Assembly: GCA_030068075.1 (NCBI GenBank)
Contig: CM057839.1
Span: 19,447,167 to 19,511,166 of the forward strand
Direction of reading: 5' to 3'
Length of the DNA: 64,000 nucleotides
From: Paguma larvata
Taxonomy: Eukaryota; Chordata; Mammalia; Carnivora; Viverridae
Translations under genes and position numbers: made by a program
The notes under the pieces: generated by a model
Seen by the model: only the letters and a program-made list of their open reading frames with translations
What the model was told of the DNA's origin: nothing
Database searches by the model: none
Shown: positions 10,280 through 21,168 of the stretch, piece by piece
How the letters are laid out: every line of letters starts with the position of its first letter
Numbering within the stretch: the first letter of the stretch is position 1

Positions 10280-11665
10280 GAATATTTCCAATTGACTTCA
10301 TGAGACAGCAAAAATAAATAAATAAATAAATAATAGCACAATAAAACAAGGAGATTAATAAAAAATAAAATCAGGAAAATTAAGTTCCAGTATTGTTCAT
10401 GAACACAGGTATAAACAACCTTTTAAAATATCTAAAACACAGGGTATTAGCAAACTAAAGCCATTAGTATGTGAAAGAAAGAACACAGTCAAGTGGAGTT
10501 ATCCTAGGAATGTGAGGTTGTTTGAAATTCAATCAGTATGATTTACCTCATCAATACATATTAATGCATATATTAATACCAAAGACATTAATGCGTTTTG
10601 GTGAAGTATCAAGCGTATCAATGTGTTTTAAATGTACTAATGTGTTAAAACCAAAGGAAGATGCTTGGTTCATCAAAACATCACTTGACAAAATTCAACA
10701 CCCGTGTATGATGTTTTTTAAAAATCTCAACAAAATTAAAGTAGAAGAAAGATTGCTTTTGTGCCCTTCCTATTAGATCAAAAATAAGACACATATTACC
10801 ACTTTTAGTTAACATTATGCTGACATTCCTACCCAGTGGATAAGGCAATAAAATATAATGTATAAATGTCAGAAAAGGAGGAAAAAACCCTAATATTATT
10901 TGTAGAGATATGATAATATATAAAATTCCAAAACAATCTATATTCAGAATTTATGTTAATTTAGCAAAGTTGCTGGATGTGAACTCAGTATTTAAAAATC
11001 AATTAATTTCTATATCTCAGCAGAAAATAACTAGAAAATTAATGTAAATATATAAACTTCAGTACATCAAAAACCTGTCTCAAATATAGAATTTTAAATA
11101 ACAAATAACAATACATGAGACTTTCTGTGGCTTCACATAATTATTAACATTTTATCTTTTTAAAAAATTCAGCCATGGGAAAGAAGGAAAATCTGTCATT
11201 TGCAACCACTTGATTGGACCTCGAGAGTATTAAGCTAAGTAGGTTAAGTCATAGAAAGATAAATACTATATGATACCACATACATGGGATTAAAAAAGAA
11301 AGCCAAAATTATGAAAACAGAGAGTAGTAGAATGCTAGTTACCAGTACCAGGGTATTCCCAGAGAAATAGGGGAACTAGGAAGATGTTTGTCAGAGAACA
11401 CACACTTGCTGGGTTTGTAATGTGCAGCCTTGTGACTCAGTTAACAATCCTGTATTGTATACTTGAAATTGGCTAAGAGAGTGGATCTTAAATGTTCTCA
11501 CCACAAAAAGAAATGGTAATTATATGTGACTTGCTAGAAGTGTTAACTAACTAATGGCGGTAATCATACTGCAATATGTAAGTGTATCAGATCAACATGT
11601 ACATCGTAAATTTATACACTGCTATACATTAATTCTAGCTCAATAAAACTAGAAACAAATGATTT
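10280..11665 (+). mobile_element. Decayed L1 (ORF2 reverse-transcriptase part plus 3' UTR), plus strand
   Basis: At 10440-10720 the sequence follows L1 ORF2 in order: 'attagcaaact', 'caagtggagttatcctaggaatg', then 'cacttgacaaaattcaacaccc' (the FDKIQHP block). At 11165-11660 it is a recognisable L1 3' UTR: 'gattggacctcgagagtattaagctaagtag', 'aatactatatgataccac', 'cctgtattgtatacttgaaattggctaagagagtggatcttaaatgttctcaccac'. It ends at an AATAAA at 11642-11647. The region between has lost most of ORF2 and is full of stops. Confidence 0.8.
10309..10334. repeat. (AAAT)n simple repeat
   Basis: About six AAAT units in tandem inside the L1 relic. Confidence 0.9.
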
Positions 11666-11706
11666 GTCTTAAATCTAATAGTATTACATAAAACAAAATC
11701 AATACT

Positions 11707-11888
11707 CTCTGGGTGCTCAGTTGGTTCAGCATCTGACTTTGGCTCAGGTCATGATTTCAAGGTTGGTGAGTTCGAGCCCCACTTCTGTCTTGGCCCTGTC
11801 AGCACAGAGCCCACTTTGTATCCTCTCCTCCCCTCTCTCTGACCCTTCCCTGCTTGTTCTCTCTCTCTCTTAAAAATAAATAAACTTT
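11707..11888 (+). mobile_element. CAN-SINE, diverged, plus strand
   Basis: It has a shortened head (CTGGGTGCTCAGTTGG), the GAGTTCGAGCCCCACTTC body and a TAAAAATAAATAAAC tail. A 13-base T run follows. The 'ctcagagcctggagcctg' core is reduced. Confidence 0.92.
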
Positions 11889-11898
11889 TTTTTTTTTT

Positions 11899-12519
11899 GC
11901 AGAAATCAGCTGCCAGATTTATTAATCTATCTGAAAATAAAAACACAAGCAAACAAAAAGTAGAATAAAAACAGAACTTGAAAAAAACAAAACAGAAGAA
12001 CTTTAGATACATTTCCCAAAAGAGTTTATAATGCAACACTTGAACCCTTCTGTATTGGAAATATTCTTAATGTTGGCTAATTACTCATTTTGTTTTGTGA
12101 GTCACTACCTTAAGCAGAAAAATAGTTTGTCCTTAAATATTATATAATTAATACCAGTTCTTCCTTTGATCCATTAAGATAACTCATAGCACAATTCTTC
12201 CCCAATGGGAAATTAGAACCAGAATATTAAAATGAAAAAAGAAAAAGGAAAAAAAAAGAAAAAGAGAAAAAAGAAAAAGAATCCTCAATACAATTTCATT
12301 TAGGTGCTATTTTAAAGACCCACTTTTAATTTCTCCTTCAGTTTCTCAAATATGTTAATACTCGTTCCACTAAACCTTTAGCTGAATACTTGAAAATGTG
12401 TTTTTATTCTAAGTGCTGTATTGGCCACATGAGCATAGTAGGGGGGAGAGTTCTCATTTTTAAGGCATAAATAAACATTAATAAAATAGTATGTAATAGA
12501 ACTTTAAGTATTTATTTTC
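11899..12519. other. No gene; includes an A-rich GAAAAA repeat at 12232-12282
   Basis: AT-rich sequence. A purine tract of A runs separated by single G lies at about 12232-12282. No other family recognised. Confidence 0.5.
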
Positions 12520-13720
12520 ACAATCTACTACTAAATCAAAAGTGCCAGATATACCTGGTCCAAATGTCCAAAAACTTAGACAAAAGCAGCAAAGAGGAAA
12601 AACAATTATAGGTAATTCGAGTTTTGAAGTTATCACACATGATATTTAAATAACTGCAGTTTGTTTAAGGGAGATGTAAAAGATGGAGAATTTCACCAGA
12701 AATTGGAATCAGTTAAGCTATAAATTTAAACTCAAATGTTGCAAAATACAATAACCTAATTAAAAACTCCATAGATGGATTTAACAGAAGATTAGTCACT
12801 GCAAAAGTTTTGTGAACTGGAAATAATATCAGTATAAAATGTCCAAATAGAGAGCAAAATAGCAGGAATATATGACACATATGGGAAACAGTGAAAAGAT
12901 TTAGCATATGTATAATTGGAATTCCAGAAGAAAATTAGACAATTGGGAAAACACCATACTTGTAGAAATAATGCCTGAGAACTTCCCAAAATTACTGAAA
13001 GATATCAACCAAGAGACTCAACATTGCTTACAGATTTTAAGAAAACTACATTTAGGTATATCATACTAAATTAATTAAAAAATTAAAATAATCATATAGA
13101 GAAAATCTTAAATGTTGTGTTAGAAATATTACCTTAAACAATCAACACTAAAATTTAAAAAGTGATTTTCCAAACGAAACCAGGAAATCCAGGAGACACT
13201 CGAATCAATACTTCTATATCTAAATTTAATGTCTAAATTTAATGAAACCATCCTTCAAAAGTGAAAGTTAACTTTTTGAAAGTGTAAGATAAAGACATTC
13301 TCAAGACAAAAATTTGGCACTTGTAGAACTGCAATAGAAATCATACCAAAAAAATTCCTTCAGGCATAATGAGAATCATACCAAATAGAAATAAGCAAAT
13401 GTTGGCAAGATTTATGAGCAAGAAAGGGGCACATACATGCATAACTCTAAATAAATGTTGACTGAAAAGAAAAACCAAAAAAAAAAAAAATTCTAAGTAA
13501 TAGAATGACTTGTAGGATTCACAATATGTGTACGGATTCAGGTTTCTGTCGCATAATGGTGGTTGCCTAAATTTTAACCTCTCAACAGTTCCTCAAAAAC
13601 ACCATGCAAATTAAATAATAAAAGCAAAAATACTATACTTAGAGATAATAGTGATTCTTAGAAATGAATTATTACTGAAAGAACCGAGTTGGGAGTGAAA
13701 CAATTTAGAAAGAGATGTCC
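12520..13720 (+). mobile_element. L1ME-type 3' UTR, plus strand, ancient
   Basis: It follows the plus sense of an ancient L1 3' UTR in order: 'gtagaaataatgcctgagaacttcccaaaattactgaaagatatcaacc' at about 12963, then 'atagagaaaatctta' at about 13096, 'ccttcaaaagtgaaag' at 13251, 'gataaagacattctcaagac' and 'ttccttcaggcataatg'. Diverged throughout, no ORF. Confidence 0.72.
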
Positions 13721-13916
13721 TTTGAAGTAGGAAAGAAAGGGAAAAAATAGAAGCAGCTAGTGAAAATTAAAGATCCTACTAGAACAAAAATGAATTATAA
13801 AATTAAAAACATACCCTATCCCACTCTGCTCCAAAAGACACCATCATTTAAAAACATTGTGTCTCACTTTATCAACAGAAAATTCGTTCATGAACTAAAA
13901 AACATAGAATGCTATT

Positions 13917-14136
13917 TAAAAAAAATTTTTTTTAATGTTTGTTTATTTTTGAGACAGAGAGAGACAGAGCATGAGTGGGGGAGAAGCAGAGAGAGAGGGA
14001 GACACAGAATCTGAAGCAGGCTCCAGGCTCTGAGCTGTTAGCACAGAGACCGACGCGGGGCTCGAACTCACAGACCTTGAAATCATGACCTGAGTTGAAG
14101 TCGGACACCCAACCGACTGAGCCACCCAGGTGCCCC
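13917..14136 (-). mobile_element. CAN-SINE, full length, minus strand, with 14 bp TSD
   Basis: Low-divergence copy with complete head, body, TCTC tract and tail. CATAGAATGCTATT occurs at 13903-13916 and again at 14137-14150, a perfect 14 bp target-site duplication. Confidence 0.98.
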
Positions 14137-14150
14137 CATAGAATGCTATT

Positions 14151-15110
14151 AAAACCATCAACCTCCACCTAGACATATCAGTTAACATCTGATCCAGAAA
14201 AAGATAAAATATTTTTAAATGAATAGATAAAACATTGAATCAACGTACCTACCAATCTGCTACAATACTGAAACAATTTAAGAATCAGATAATTTAGCTG
14301 GTTAAAATTCCACTTAAGATACTGACATAATGCAAAAAAAAAAATTGTGTAATACTCCAACTTGAATTAAATATTCTTTTAAAAGAAAAAGAAGTTGATC
14401 AATGGACTTGAATCTACAACATTCAAATGGTCTGTAATATATCTACACCCAGGGGAATAGACTATTGAATATGAATTAACTGCACCAGGTCTGTCATGTT
14501 CTAAATAGTGGCAGCATATGATTTGAATCTGTGATTAATATATGCTTTTGTATTCTCCCACTGTTATGCTGTACAAGTATTGGAAACAAGACATAGAAAT
14601 ATTGATTTTTATTCTTGAATCTTTGAACTCTGTACCTTTGGAGACTTTGTTCTCAGGGAGTGATTACTTCCACCAGAAGATATGACAATATATCACTGAA
14701 CTTGAAGTTAAGAAAAGCATCTGTAGATTTTGGTCCTTTTATTAAATGGAACAAAGGCTAGGAAGATTACTGTATTGGTTGGAATGATTGATACTAATTA
14801 TTTTTGAGAAATTCGTTTGCTTTTAAATGCTTTGCCCCATTTGAAATGGGGCATCTGGTAATACCATGTCTATTAGCAAAAGTTAATGAAACATTATAGG
14901 AATCAGTGAAAGTATGAGCCAGATCACTGAGGTAGATTGTTTAGAAATTAAGGTTTTACTTATACTAGAACAAAAGATCAATAAAAATCATTGATTTCAT
15001 CCAATTTCTCTTTCCTTGAATACACAGAACATATGGCATCACTTATCTCATGGTAGATAGTAACTTTCTGTTTTCCATGATCACAAAATTCTTTAAAATG
15101 GCACTGGCTT
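14151..15110. other. No gene or recognised repeat
   Basis: AT-rich unique-looking sequence with no protein-like ORF. A short inverted repeat GCCCCATTTGAAATGGGGC at 14832-14850 could fold into a hairpin. Confidence 0.5.
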
Positions 15111-15300
15111 GGTGCCCCTGAGTGGCTCAGTCAGTTAAGTGTTTGACTCTTGATCTTGGCTCAGGTCATGATCTCATGGTTGGTGAGTTCGAGCCTCCGG
15201 TCACTACAGAGCCTGCTTGGGATTCTGTCTCTTCCTCTCTCTGCCCCATCGCCACTCTCCCTCCCCTGTTCTCTCTCCTAGAATAAATAAACTTAAAAAA
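15111..15300 (+). mobile_element. CAN-SINE, plus strand, with internal shortening
   Basis: The head and GAGTTCGAGCC body are present. The segment between the box-B region and 'cagagcctgcttggga' is shorter than usual, giving a copy of about 190 bases. The tail has AATAAATAAAC. Confidence 0.93.
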
Positions 15301-17110
15301 AGTAAAATTTACATTGACTCAGTAACAGTTGAAGAAAGATCTAATACACATGGTCTCTGATCCGTTTCTCCTCTCTCTCCCTCTCTCCTTCCTTTCTTGC
15401 TTATGATGTCCACTTTAATTACATAGTGTTAACATATAGATTAACATAAACTTCAGGTATGATGGAAACATGTTCTACAAAATTCAGAGATAATTGGTAT
15501 CAGTGAAACCAAAACAAGTGTGTAGGAGACTTCAAAGCACTGGATGGGATTCTTCACAAACACGCCCCGATTTCTGTTTGATATCCCGAAGTCAGTGGGC
15601 TACCTGGAAGGAAAGAGGCAGATGATCATCCTAATTTCTTTACAGTCTTGCTAATGATTATCCTCCTGCAAATAGGTGAAGATATTTTTTGAAATATTTT
15701 GAAACATTTTTTGAAATGCTTTGAGCAGGATGTCTTTGCTTATGTCCAAAAACATAGGATCAATGAAATATGAGATATGGATTTCTGTACAATATTACAA
15801 TATTATTATCTGGGATATAAAGCAGAGCCATTTCATAACCTATAGGCTTCCTGCTGTGTGAAGTAATAACCCTTACACCTCGTTAGGGACCCCATTCATT
15901 ACACTGGCCGAACATCGTATGTCTGATAATATGAAGGAAGAAGGAATGTCTGAGGCCTCTCTCTGTTTCACCTTCTCTCTCTTGATTAAATCATTAAAAC
16001 TACTAGTAAGTCTTCAGAACAGTAAAATTTTCTGATTGTAGGACAATCCAGTGCTTTGCATTATTACGAAGATATTTGAAAATAAACACGAAGAGAAAAT
16101 AGGCACTCAAGCCCATATATTTTAAGGAACATGCCCAATAAAATTTATCAATTTCAAAACGATGCTGCTTGAGATTAAGGCACTTACCTGGAAGAAGAGA
16201 AAGAAATATTCTCTATGTTGATGTATGCAATTAGATGCATTTAAAGCATTTTCAAAACTGTCAGCTTCTTGGTTCATCAACCTTAATCGCAACCATAAAA
16301 ACGTGCTTGTTTTGTACATCTTTAATTTGGAGAGCAGAGGAGCATGGTGTTCTGCGGCTTCCGCAGCACCTGTCACTCACATCAGGGGCGTAAGAGTGCT
16401 TCCATAGTGCGCTTTGTCCATATTGAAGCTTTGGTCACAAATCTCGATCTCTAATAAGTAAATTCATGAAGCTTATAATTGGCACAGTACAGACAACTGT
16501 AACATTGATTTCACTTAATCTTTAACCTGACATATTGCAGGTTTTACAGTAGCAGTTCTCATATCGAGACTCCATCTGTTAATGGCAGGAAACAACTTTG
16601 CTATACTCCAGGAAGCTGCCAAAAAGTGTAAATGACTTGATATGCTGCTAACTGTGGAGTTCGAGTGTACTCAGTGATGCTCTTTTCTTATTTCCTATTT
16701 ACATGGAAATAACCTTTGAACACAACAACTGAGAAGAATCCCTGTAGATCAGACTTCTCAAGACATGTTAGAAGCAATAATAAATTATATATTTTACTTT
16801 TAATGTGGAGAAAAATTCCTTTAGTGTCTCTCAGACAAGTACCTCGGCATTCTGACAGAACTATTAAAGCTATTAGTTCATATCAGCGAGCTAAGTTAAG
16901 ATGCCAAATGTTTTCTTGAGCCCCACCAGTCACTGCATCTTTAAGTCACACTACCTTGATTATATTAGTTGCAGGGCTTCGGATAATCCTTTCAGGCATG
17001 CCAAAATGGAATAATGTGGCATTCAAAAGTAATTTATTTCTTGGCAAATCTTCGAGAAAAGCAAAAGACACTTGCTCATAGTAAATAGTACAGTGCTTCT
17101 TGACAAATAC
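15301..17110. other. Repeat-free block, candidate conserved non-coding or intronic element
   Basis: About 1.8 kb with no SINE, L1 or LTR that I can recognise, in a region where such elements are otherwise common on both sides. The sequence at 15540-15640 and 16110-16990 is compositionally balanced and contains the candidate recursive splice site. Repeat-free stretches like this often mark conserved regulatory sequence, but conservation cannot be judged from one sequence. Confidence 0.45.
16180..16206 (-). promoter_or_regulatory. Candidate recursive splice site (acceptor fused to donor), minus strand
   Basis: On the minus strand a pyrimidine-rich run, TATTTCTTTCTCTTCTTCC, leads to AG|GTAAGTGCC. 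The acceptor has a strong polypyrimidine tract with a CAG end. The donor directly after it is the consensus GTAAGT. Such zero-length acceptor/donor sites are known in very long vertebrate introns, especially of neuronal cell-adhesion genes. This would place the window inside a minus-strand intron. The AG|GT junction lies at about 16187/16188. An ordinary exon is unlikely because nothing separates acceptor from donor. The motif could also arise by chance; confidence is moderate. Confidence 0.45.
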
Positions 17111-17285
17111 AGTCTTTTTCCAGGTCGGATTAATAAATATTCATTTGGCACCTACTGTGTGCCAGGAAATTTGCTGAGTGCTGTGTCTACAGATACTGTG
17201 AAAATATGTTTTCTGTCCTCAAATAGCACACCGATTAGGTATTGAGAATGATACATAGGTATGTAACTAGAAAGCATTCCATTAA
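17111..17285 (+). mobile_element. Ancient L2-type interspersed repeat
   Basis: 'aataaatattcatttggcacctactgtgtgccaggaaatttgctgagtgctgtg' followed by 'tctgtcctcaaatagcac' matches a very old mammalian repeat body of the L2 class. Class assignment is by memory and uncertain. Confidence 0.5.
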
Positions 17286-17330
17286 GCATGGATAAAGATG
17301 GGAGGAGAAGAGCGAAAGAGAGAGAGATGC

Positions 17331-17401
17331 AGGAGGAGAGAGAGAGAGAGGAGAGAAAGAGAGAGAGAAGAGAGAGAGGGAGGGAGGGAGGGAAGGAAGG
17401 A
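17331..17401. repeat. Purine-only (GA)n/(GGGA)n/(GGAA)n tract
   Basis: 71 bases without a pyrimidine: GA dinucleotides, then GGGA and GGAA units. Its minus-strand ORF reads as low-complexity Ser/Leu/Pro. Confidence 0.95.
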
Positions 17402-17489
17402 CAGTAATGTGGCAATTTAGGATAATGAAAAGAGCGGAGAATTTTCAATGAAACTAATTTAAATAAAAACAGCTTTCTCTTACTTTCTG

Positions 17490-17528
17490 TATATATATAT
17501 ATATACATATCATATATATATATATATC
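17490..17528. repeat. (TA)n tract with one CATATC interruption
   Basis: Alternating TA at 17490-17505 and again at 17512-17527, separated by a short irregular segment. Confidence 0.9.
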
Positions 17529-17689
17529 AAAGACTTTGAGAAAATTCTAGATTTTGTATAATTTTGTTTGTATCTATAAAGTGGGATATATTTATACTTA
17601 CTAAATTTATAAAGTTTGTACAATTTCACAAGAGAAGGAAATGGAGTTCTTTAAGTTAGAAAAAGTTTCAGATGAAATATATTTACTTA

Positions 17690-18123
17690 TTAATTTTTTT
17701 AATATTTATTTTGAGAGGGAGTGAGCGCATGTGTGACAGTGGTGGTGGAGGGCAGGGACAGAGAGAGTGGAGAGAGGAGAGCGATCATCCCAAACAGGCT
17801 CCACACTGTCAGTACAGGGGAGTTGATTCCATAAACCATGATCATGACCTGAGCAGAAACCAAGAGTGGGGTGCTTAGGGGCTCCTGGATGGCTCAGTTG
17901 GTTGAGCATCCAGCCCTTGATTTCTGCCAAGTCATGATCTCAGGGTTCATGAGTTCAAGCCCCACATCAGCCTCCATGGTGATAAAGCAGAGCCTGTTCG
18001 GGGTTCTCTGTCTCCCTCTTTCTCTGCCCCTCCCTCTCTCTCTCTCTCTTTCTAAAAAATAAATAAGTAAAAAAAAAAAAAAAAAAGAATTGGTTCCTAA
18101 CTGACTGAGCCACCCAGGTGCCT
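17690..18123 (-). mobile_element. Older CAN-SINE, minus strand, split by a second SINE
   Basis: The left part (17690-17878) holds the tail, TCTC tract complement and 'gatcatgacctgagcagaaaccaagag'. The right part (about 18088-18123) continues with 'ttcctaactgactgagccacccaggtgcc'. The plus-strand SINE 17879-18086 lies between. The halves join in the expected order, so they were one element before the second insertion. Confidence 0.93.
17879..18086 (+). mobile_element. CAN-SINE inserted inside another CAN-SINE, plus strand
   Basis: Full-length copy: GGGGCTCCTGGATGGCTCAG head, long TCTC tract and a tail ending in 17 A. The flanks GGTGCTTA and GGTTCCTA look like a decayed TSD taken from the host SINE. 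It is younger than its host. Confidence 0.95.
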
Positions 18124-18156
18124 TGAAATATGATATTTAACCTAGGTGAATACTAG

Positions 18157-18515
18157 GTGTTTTAGTTTGGGTGCTGTAACAAATTACCACAAACTAGGTA
18201 GCTTACCAAACATTTATTACTCACTGTTCTGGAAGCTGAGAAGTCCAAGATCAGGGTGCTGGCAGATCCAGCATCTGGTGAGGACCCACTTCCTTGTTGG
18301 CAGATGGCCTTCTTTTCCTTGTAGTCTCCCACATGGTGTAGAGCAGAGAGAAAGAGCAAACTCTCACATCTCATAAGGATCTCATTCACGAGGGCGCCGC
18401 CCTCATGATCAATTATCATCCCAAAGACTCTACCTCCAAATATTATAACATTGGAGAGTAGGGTTTCAGCTTATAAAACTTTGAGGTGGCACGTTTCTGT
18501 TCATAATACTAGGTA
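18157..18515 (-). mobile_element. MaLR (MLT1-like) LTR, antisense
   Basis: The plus strand reads 'gttttagtttgggtgctgtaacaaattaccacaaactaggtagcttac', 'ctgttctggaagctgagaagtccaagatcagggtgctggc', 'cttgttggcagatggccttc' and 'actctacctccaaatattataacattgg'. This is the reverse complement of an MLT1/MST-like ERVL-MaLR LTR, in the right order. The non-autonomous MaLR family was active early in placental mammals. No internal region is attached. Confidence 0.85.
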
Positions 18516-19885
18516 TGGTTTAACAGGTAGAAGAGGAAGACAACCAGTATAAAAGATACACAGACTCTTGAAAAAAGCGTCCCGTTTCTGGATTGTGGCA
18601 AATACTGTTCTGTTCTGTGTACTGTATGGACATGGATCAGACCTGAATTAGAAAACAGAATAGTGAGAATGCAAGTAGAAAGAGATCAATGAAATACTGG
18701 TTCTCTAAATTTTAGGATAAGTTTTCTTTGGATATGGTCATTTCTTAATTTTATAGGAATTAAACAAATCAGATCAAAACCTATGTTCTGACTCTATAAA
18801 TAAAATCATCAGTCATCAATTGTAAATTATTAGAAAATACACTCCTTATGAATATAGGGTTGACTATTTCTTCAATGAGTAATTCAGGTTTAGAGGTATT
18901 TGATCAACAACACATATAATGACACTATGAGATATTAAATATATGCCTCTACTACTGAGGAAAATATGAATGGTCATATCATAGGTTGTGGAGGTTTGGA
19001 GTGTAAATGGCTTTCCACATTGGTGGATAGGCTGAAGACAGACTTAAGCACTGGTTTTCCTCGAGCCAGTAACTAAAGGAAATGGGTATGTGTCATCTAC
19101 CGGATTACCTTTTATGTAGTTTTGAAATGGTCTCTTAAAAAATGAAGTGGCTTTCAGTGGAAAATATACTTAGAATAAGAGCAAATTTGAAATGAATTAG
19201 AGACACTATAAAAATGGAAACAAAAAGAGCAAAAAACCTCAATAGAAAACAAAACTGAAATTGAAATATTACTTCCAATTGTGTGCTTATTCAAATACAG
19301 GAATGTATGAAGTTTCAATCAGTCATAAACATGAGATTTTATAAGACTCATATTATTATTTATAATGTTGAAACTTAATACATTGATTTTTATAATTAAA
19401 CAGAAAAAATACTAATTAGTTATGTAGTTTATATTGGTAAAGATCCATGAAGCAAGTCATTTTGTTGTTTCTGTTTGGGGAAAATGATTAATTGAAGTCG
19501 TAAGTGCTACTTTTAAAAATGTAGAGAAGTAAGGAATGATGTGACATTTTTTTTCAGAAAAAAAGCAAAAGTGAGATTTACAATAAAGTTTAGATAAACA
19601 TCTCAAAAGTATCCTTTATAAAGTAAAAATAATAACTATAAGAATGAGGTAAACATTTAATTGTGTGCTGTTCAATTTGAATTGTTTAATTTTGATTTTT
19701 CTCTAATTGTTATTTTTGAAATGAGATTAAACTAGGATGAGAACAGAAAGAGTCTAAATTTATGGTATAAATTCCCTAAAAAGCGAAGTCTCTGTAGTGT
19801 TCCATTTGTATTAAGACTCCTTCTTTCTAACCTGTATGGTTACATACAGGTTAACCTGTGGGAAACACATTTTAAAATATGTTTG
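18516..19885. other. No gene or recognised repeat; AT-rich
   Basis: Unique-looking sequence dense in stop codons on both strands. A poly-T run of about 13 at 19887-19900 lies just before the next SINE. Confidence 0.5.
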
Positions 19886-19908
19886 ATTTTTTTTTTTCTT
19901 AATTTGTA

Positions 19909-20105
19909 GCCTCAGTTGGTTAAGTGTCCAACTTTGACTCTGGTCATGATCTCACAGTTGATGGATTCGAGCCCCACATTGGGCTCTGGGCTGATAGAAC
20001 AGATTATGTGTGTTCAGATTATGTGTCGCTCTCTCTCTCTGCGCCTCTCCCCTGCTTGTGCTCTGTCTCTGTCTCTCTCTCTCAAAAAATAAATAAAAAC
20101 GTTAA
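19909..20105 (+). mobile_element. CAN-SINE lacking the first ~15 bases, plus strand
   Basis: It starts at CCTCAGTTGGTTAAG, so the GGGGCGCCTGGGTGG head is missing or unrecognisable. The core between 'gggctgatag' and the TCTC tract is rearranged: 'cagattatgtgt' occurs twice (20000-20011 and 20017-20028), a small tandem duplication. The tail is intact. Confidence 0.9.
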
Positions 20106-21168
20106 AATTAACATTTTTGAGTATAGGTATACAACAGGGAGATTCAACTTCTCTCTATATTATGCTATGCTCACCACAAGAGTAGTTACCATCCATCAGC
20201 ATACAATGTTATTACAATATCATTGAGAGTATTCCCTATACTGTGCCTTTTATTCCCATGACTTATTTATTCCATAACCAGAAGCCTGTATCTCCCTCTT
20301 CCCTTCACCCATCTTACCCATCTCCCTCAACATCCTTCCTCCTTCCCTGCAACCATCAGCTTGTTTTCTGTAATTATATGTCTAATTCTGTTTTTGGCTA
20401 GTTTATTCATTTTTTTTTTTTGTTTAGATTCCACATATGAGTGTAGTCATATGGTATTTGTCTTTCTCAGTCTGATTTCATCTAGTATAATCCTCCTAGG
20501 TCCACCCATATTATGGCAAATGGCAAGATCTCTTCCTTTTTTGTGGCTGTATAACATTCTGTTATATACACATTATATGTAAATGTATATATACAAAAAC
20601 ACATACCACATCTTCCTTATCCATCTGTCTTTCAATGGACATTTAGGTTGCTTCCATATCTTGGCTATTGTAAAGAATCCTGCATTAACCATAAGGGTGC
20701 ATGTATCCCCTTGAGTTAACGTTTTTGTGCTCTTTGGGTAAATAGCCAGTAGTGTGATTGCTGGACCACAGGGTAGTTCTGTTTTTAATTTTTTGAGGAA
20801 CCTCCAGATTATTTTCCACAGTGGCTGTATAAATTTACTTTTCCACCAACAGTGCATGAGGATTCCTTTTTCTCCACATTCTCTCTAACACTTTTTATTT
20901 CTTGTGTATTTTATTTTAGCCATTCTTACAAGGATGAGGTGATATGTCATTATAGTTTTGTTTGCATTTCCCTGATGATTAGTGATGTCGAGCATCTTTT
21001 TATGTTTTTTTTTGGTCCTTTGTATGTCTTCTTTAGGAAAAAATGTATATTTAGGTCTTCAGCCCATTTTGTAATTGGATTATTTGTGTTTTTGGTGTTG
21101 AGCTGTATATGTTCTTTATATTTTTGAATATTAACGCTTTATCAGATATACCATTTGCATTCAACAGT
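20106..21168 (-). mobile_element. L1 3' half (ORF2 C-terminus plus 3' UTR), minus strand
   Basis: On the minus strand the sequence runs from ORF2 C-terminal coding (21168 down to about 20570) into the L1 3' UTR. A readable 94-codon stretch at 20857-20573 includes [28 protein letters not shown] and TIAKIWKQPKCP, the conserved L1 ORF2 C-terminal order. The 3' UTR part includes the complement of 'gctcaccacaagagtagttaccatc' and 'acattgcatatgagtgtagtc'-like text. Frame breaks and stops make it non-functional. It joins head to head with the piece that follows. Confidence 0.88.

Noticed and set aside
9690..11665. A second inverted-L1 (twin-priming) event
   Set aside because: The plus-strand piece has its own 3' UTR and poly(A) signal, so the minus-strand piece is more likely a separate L1.
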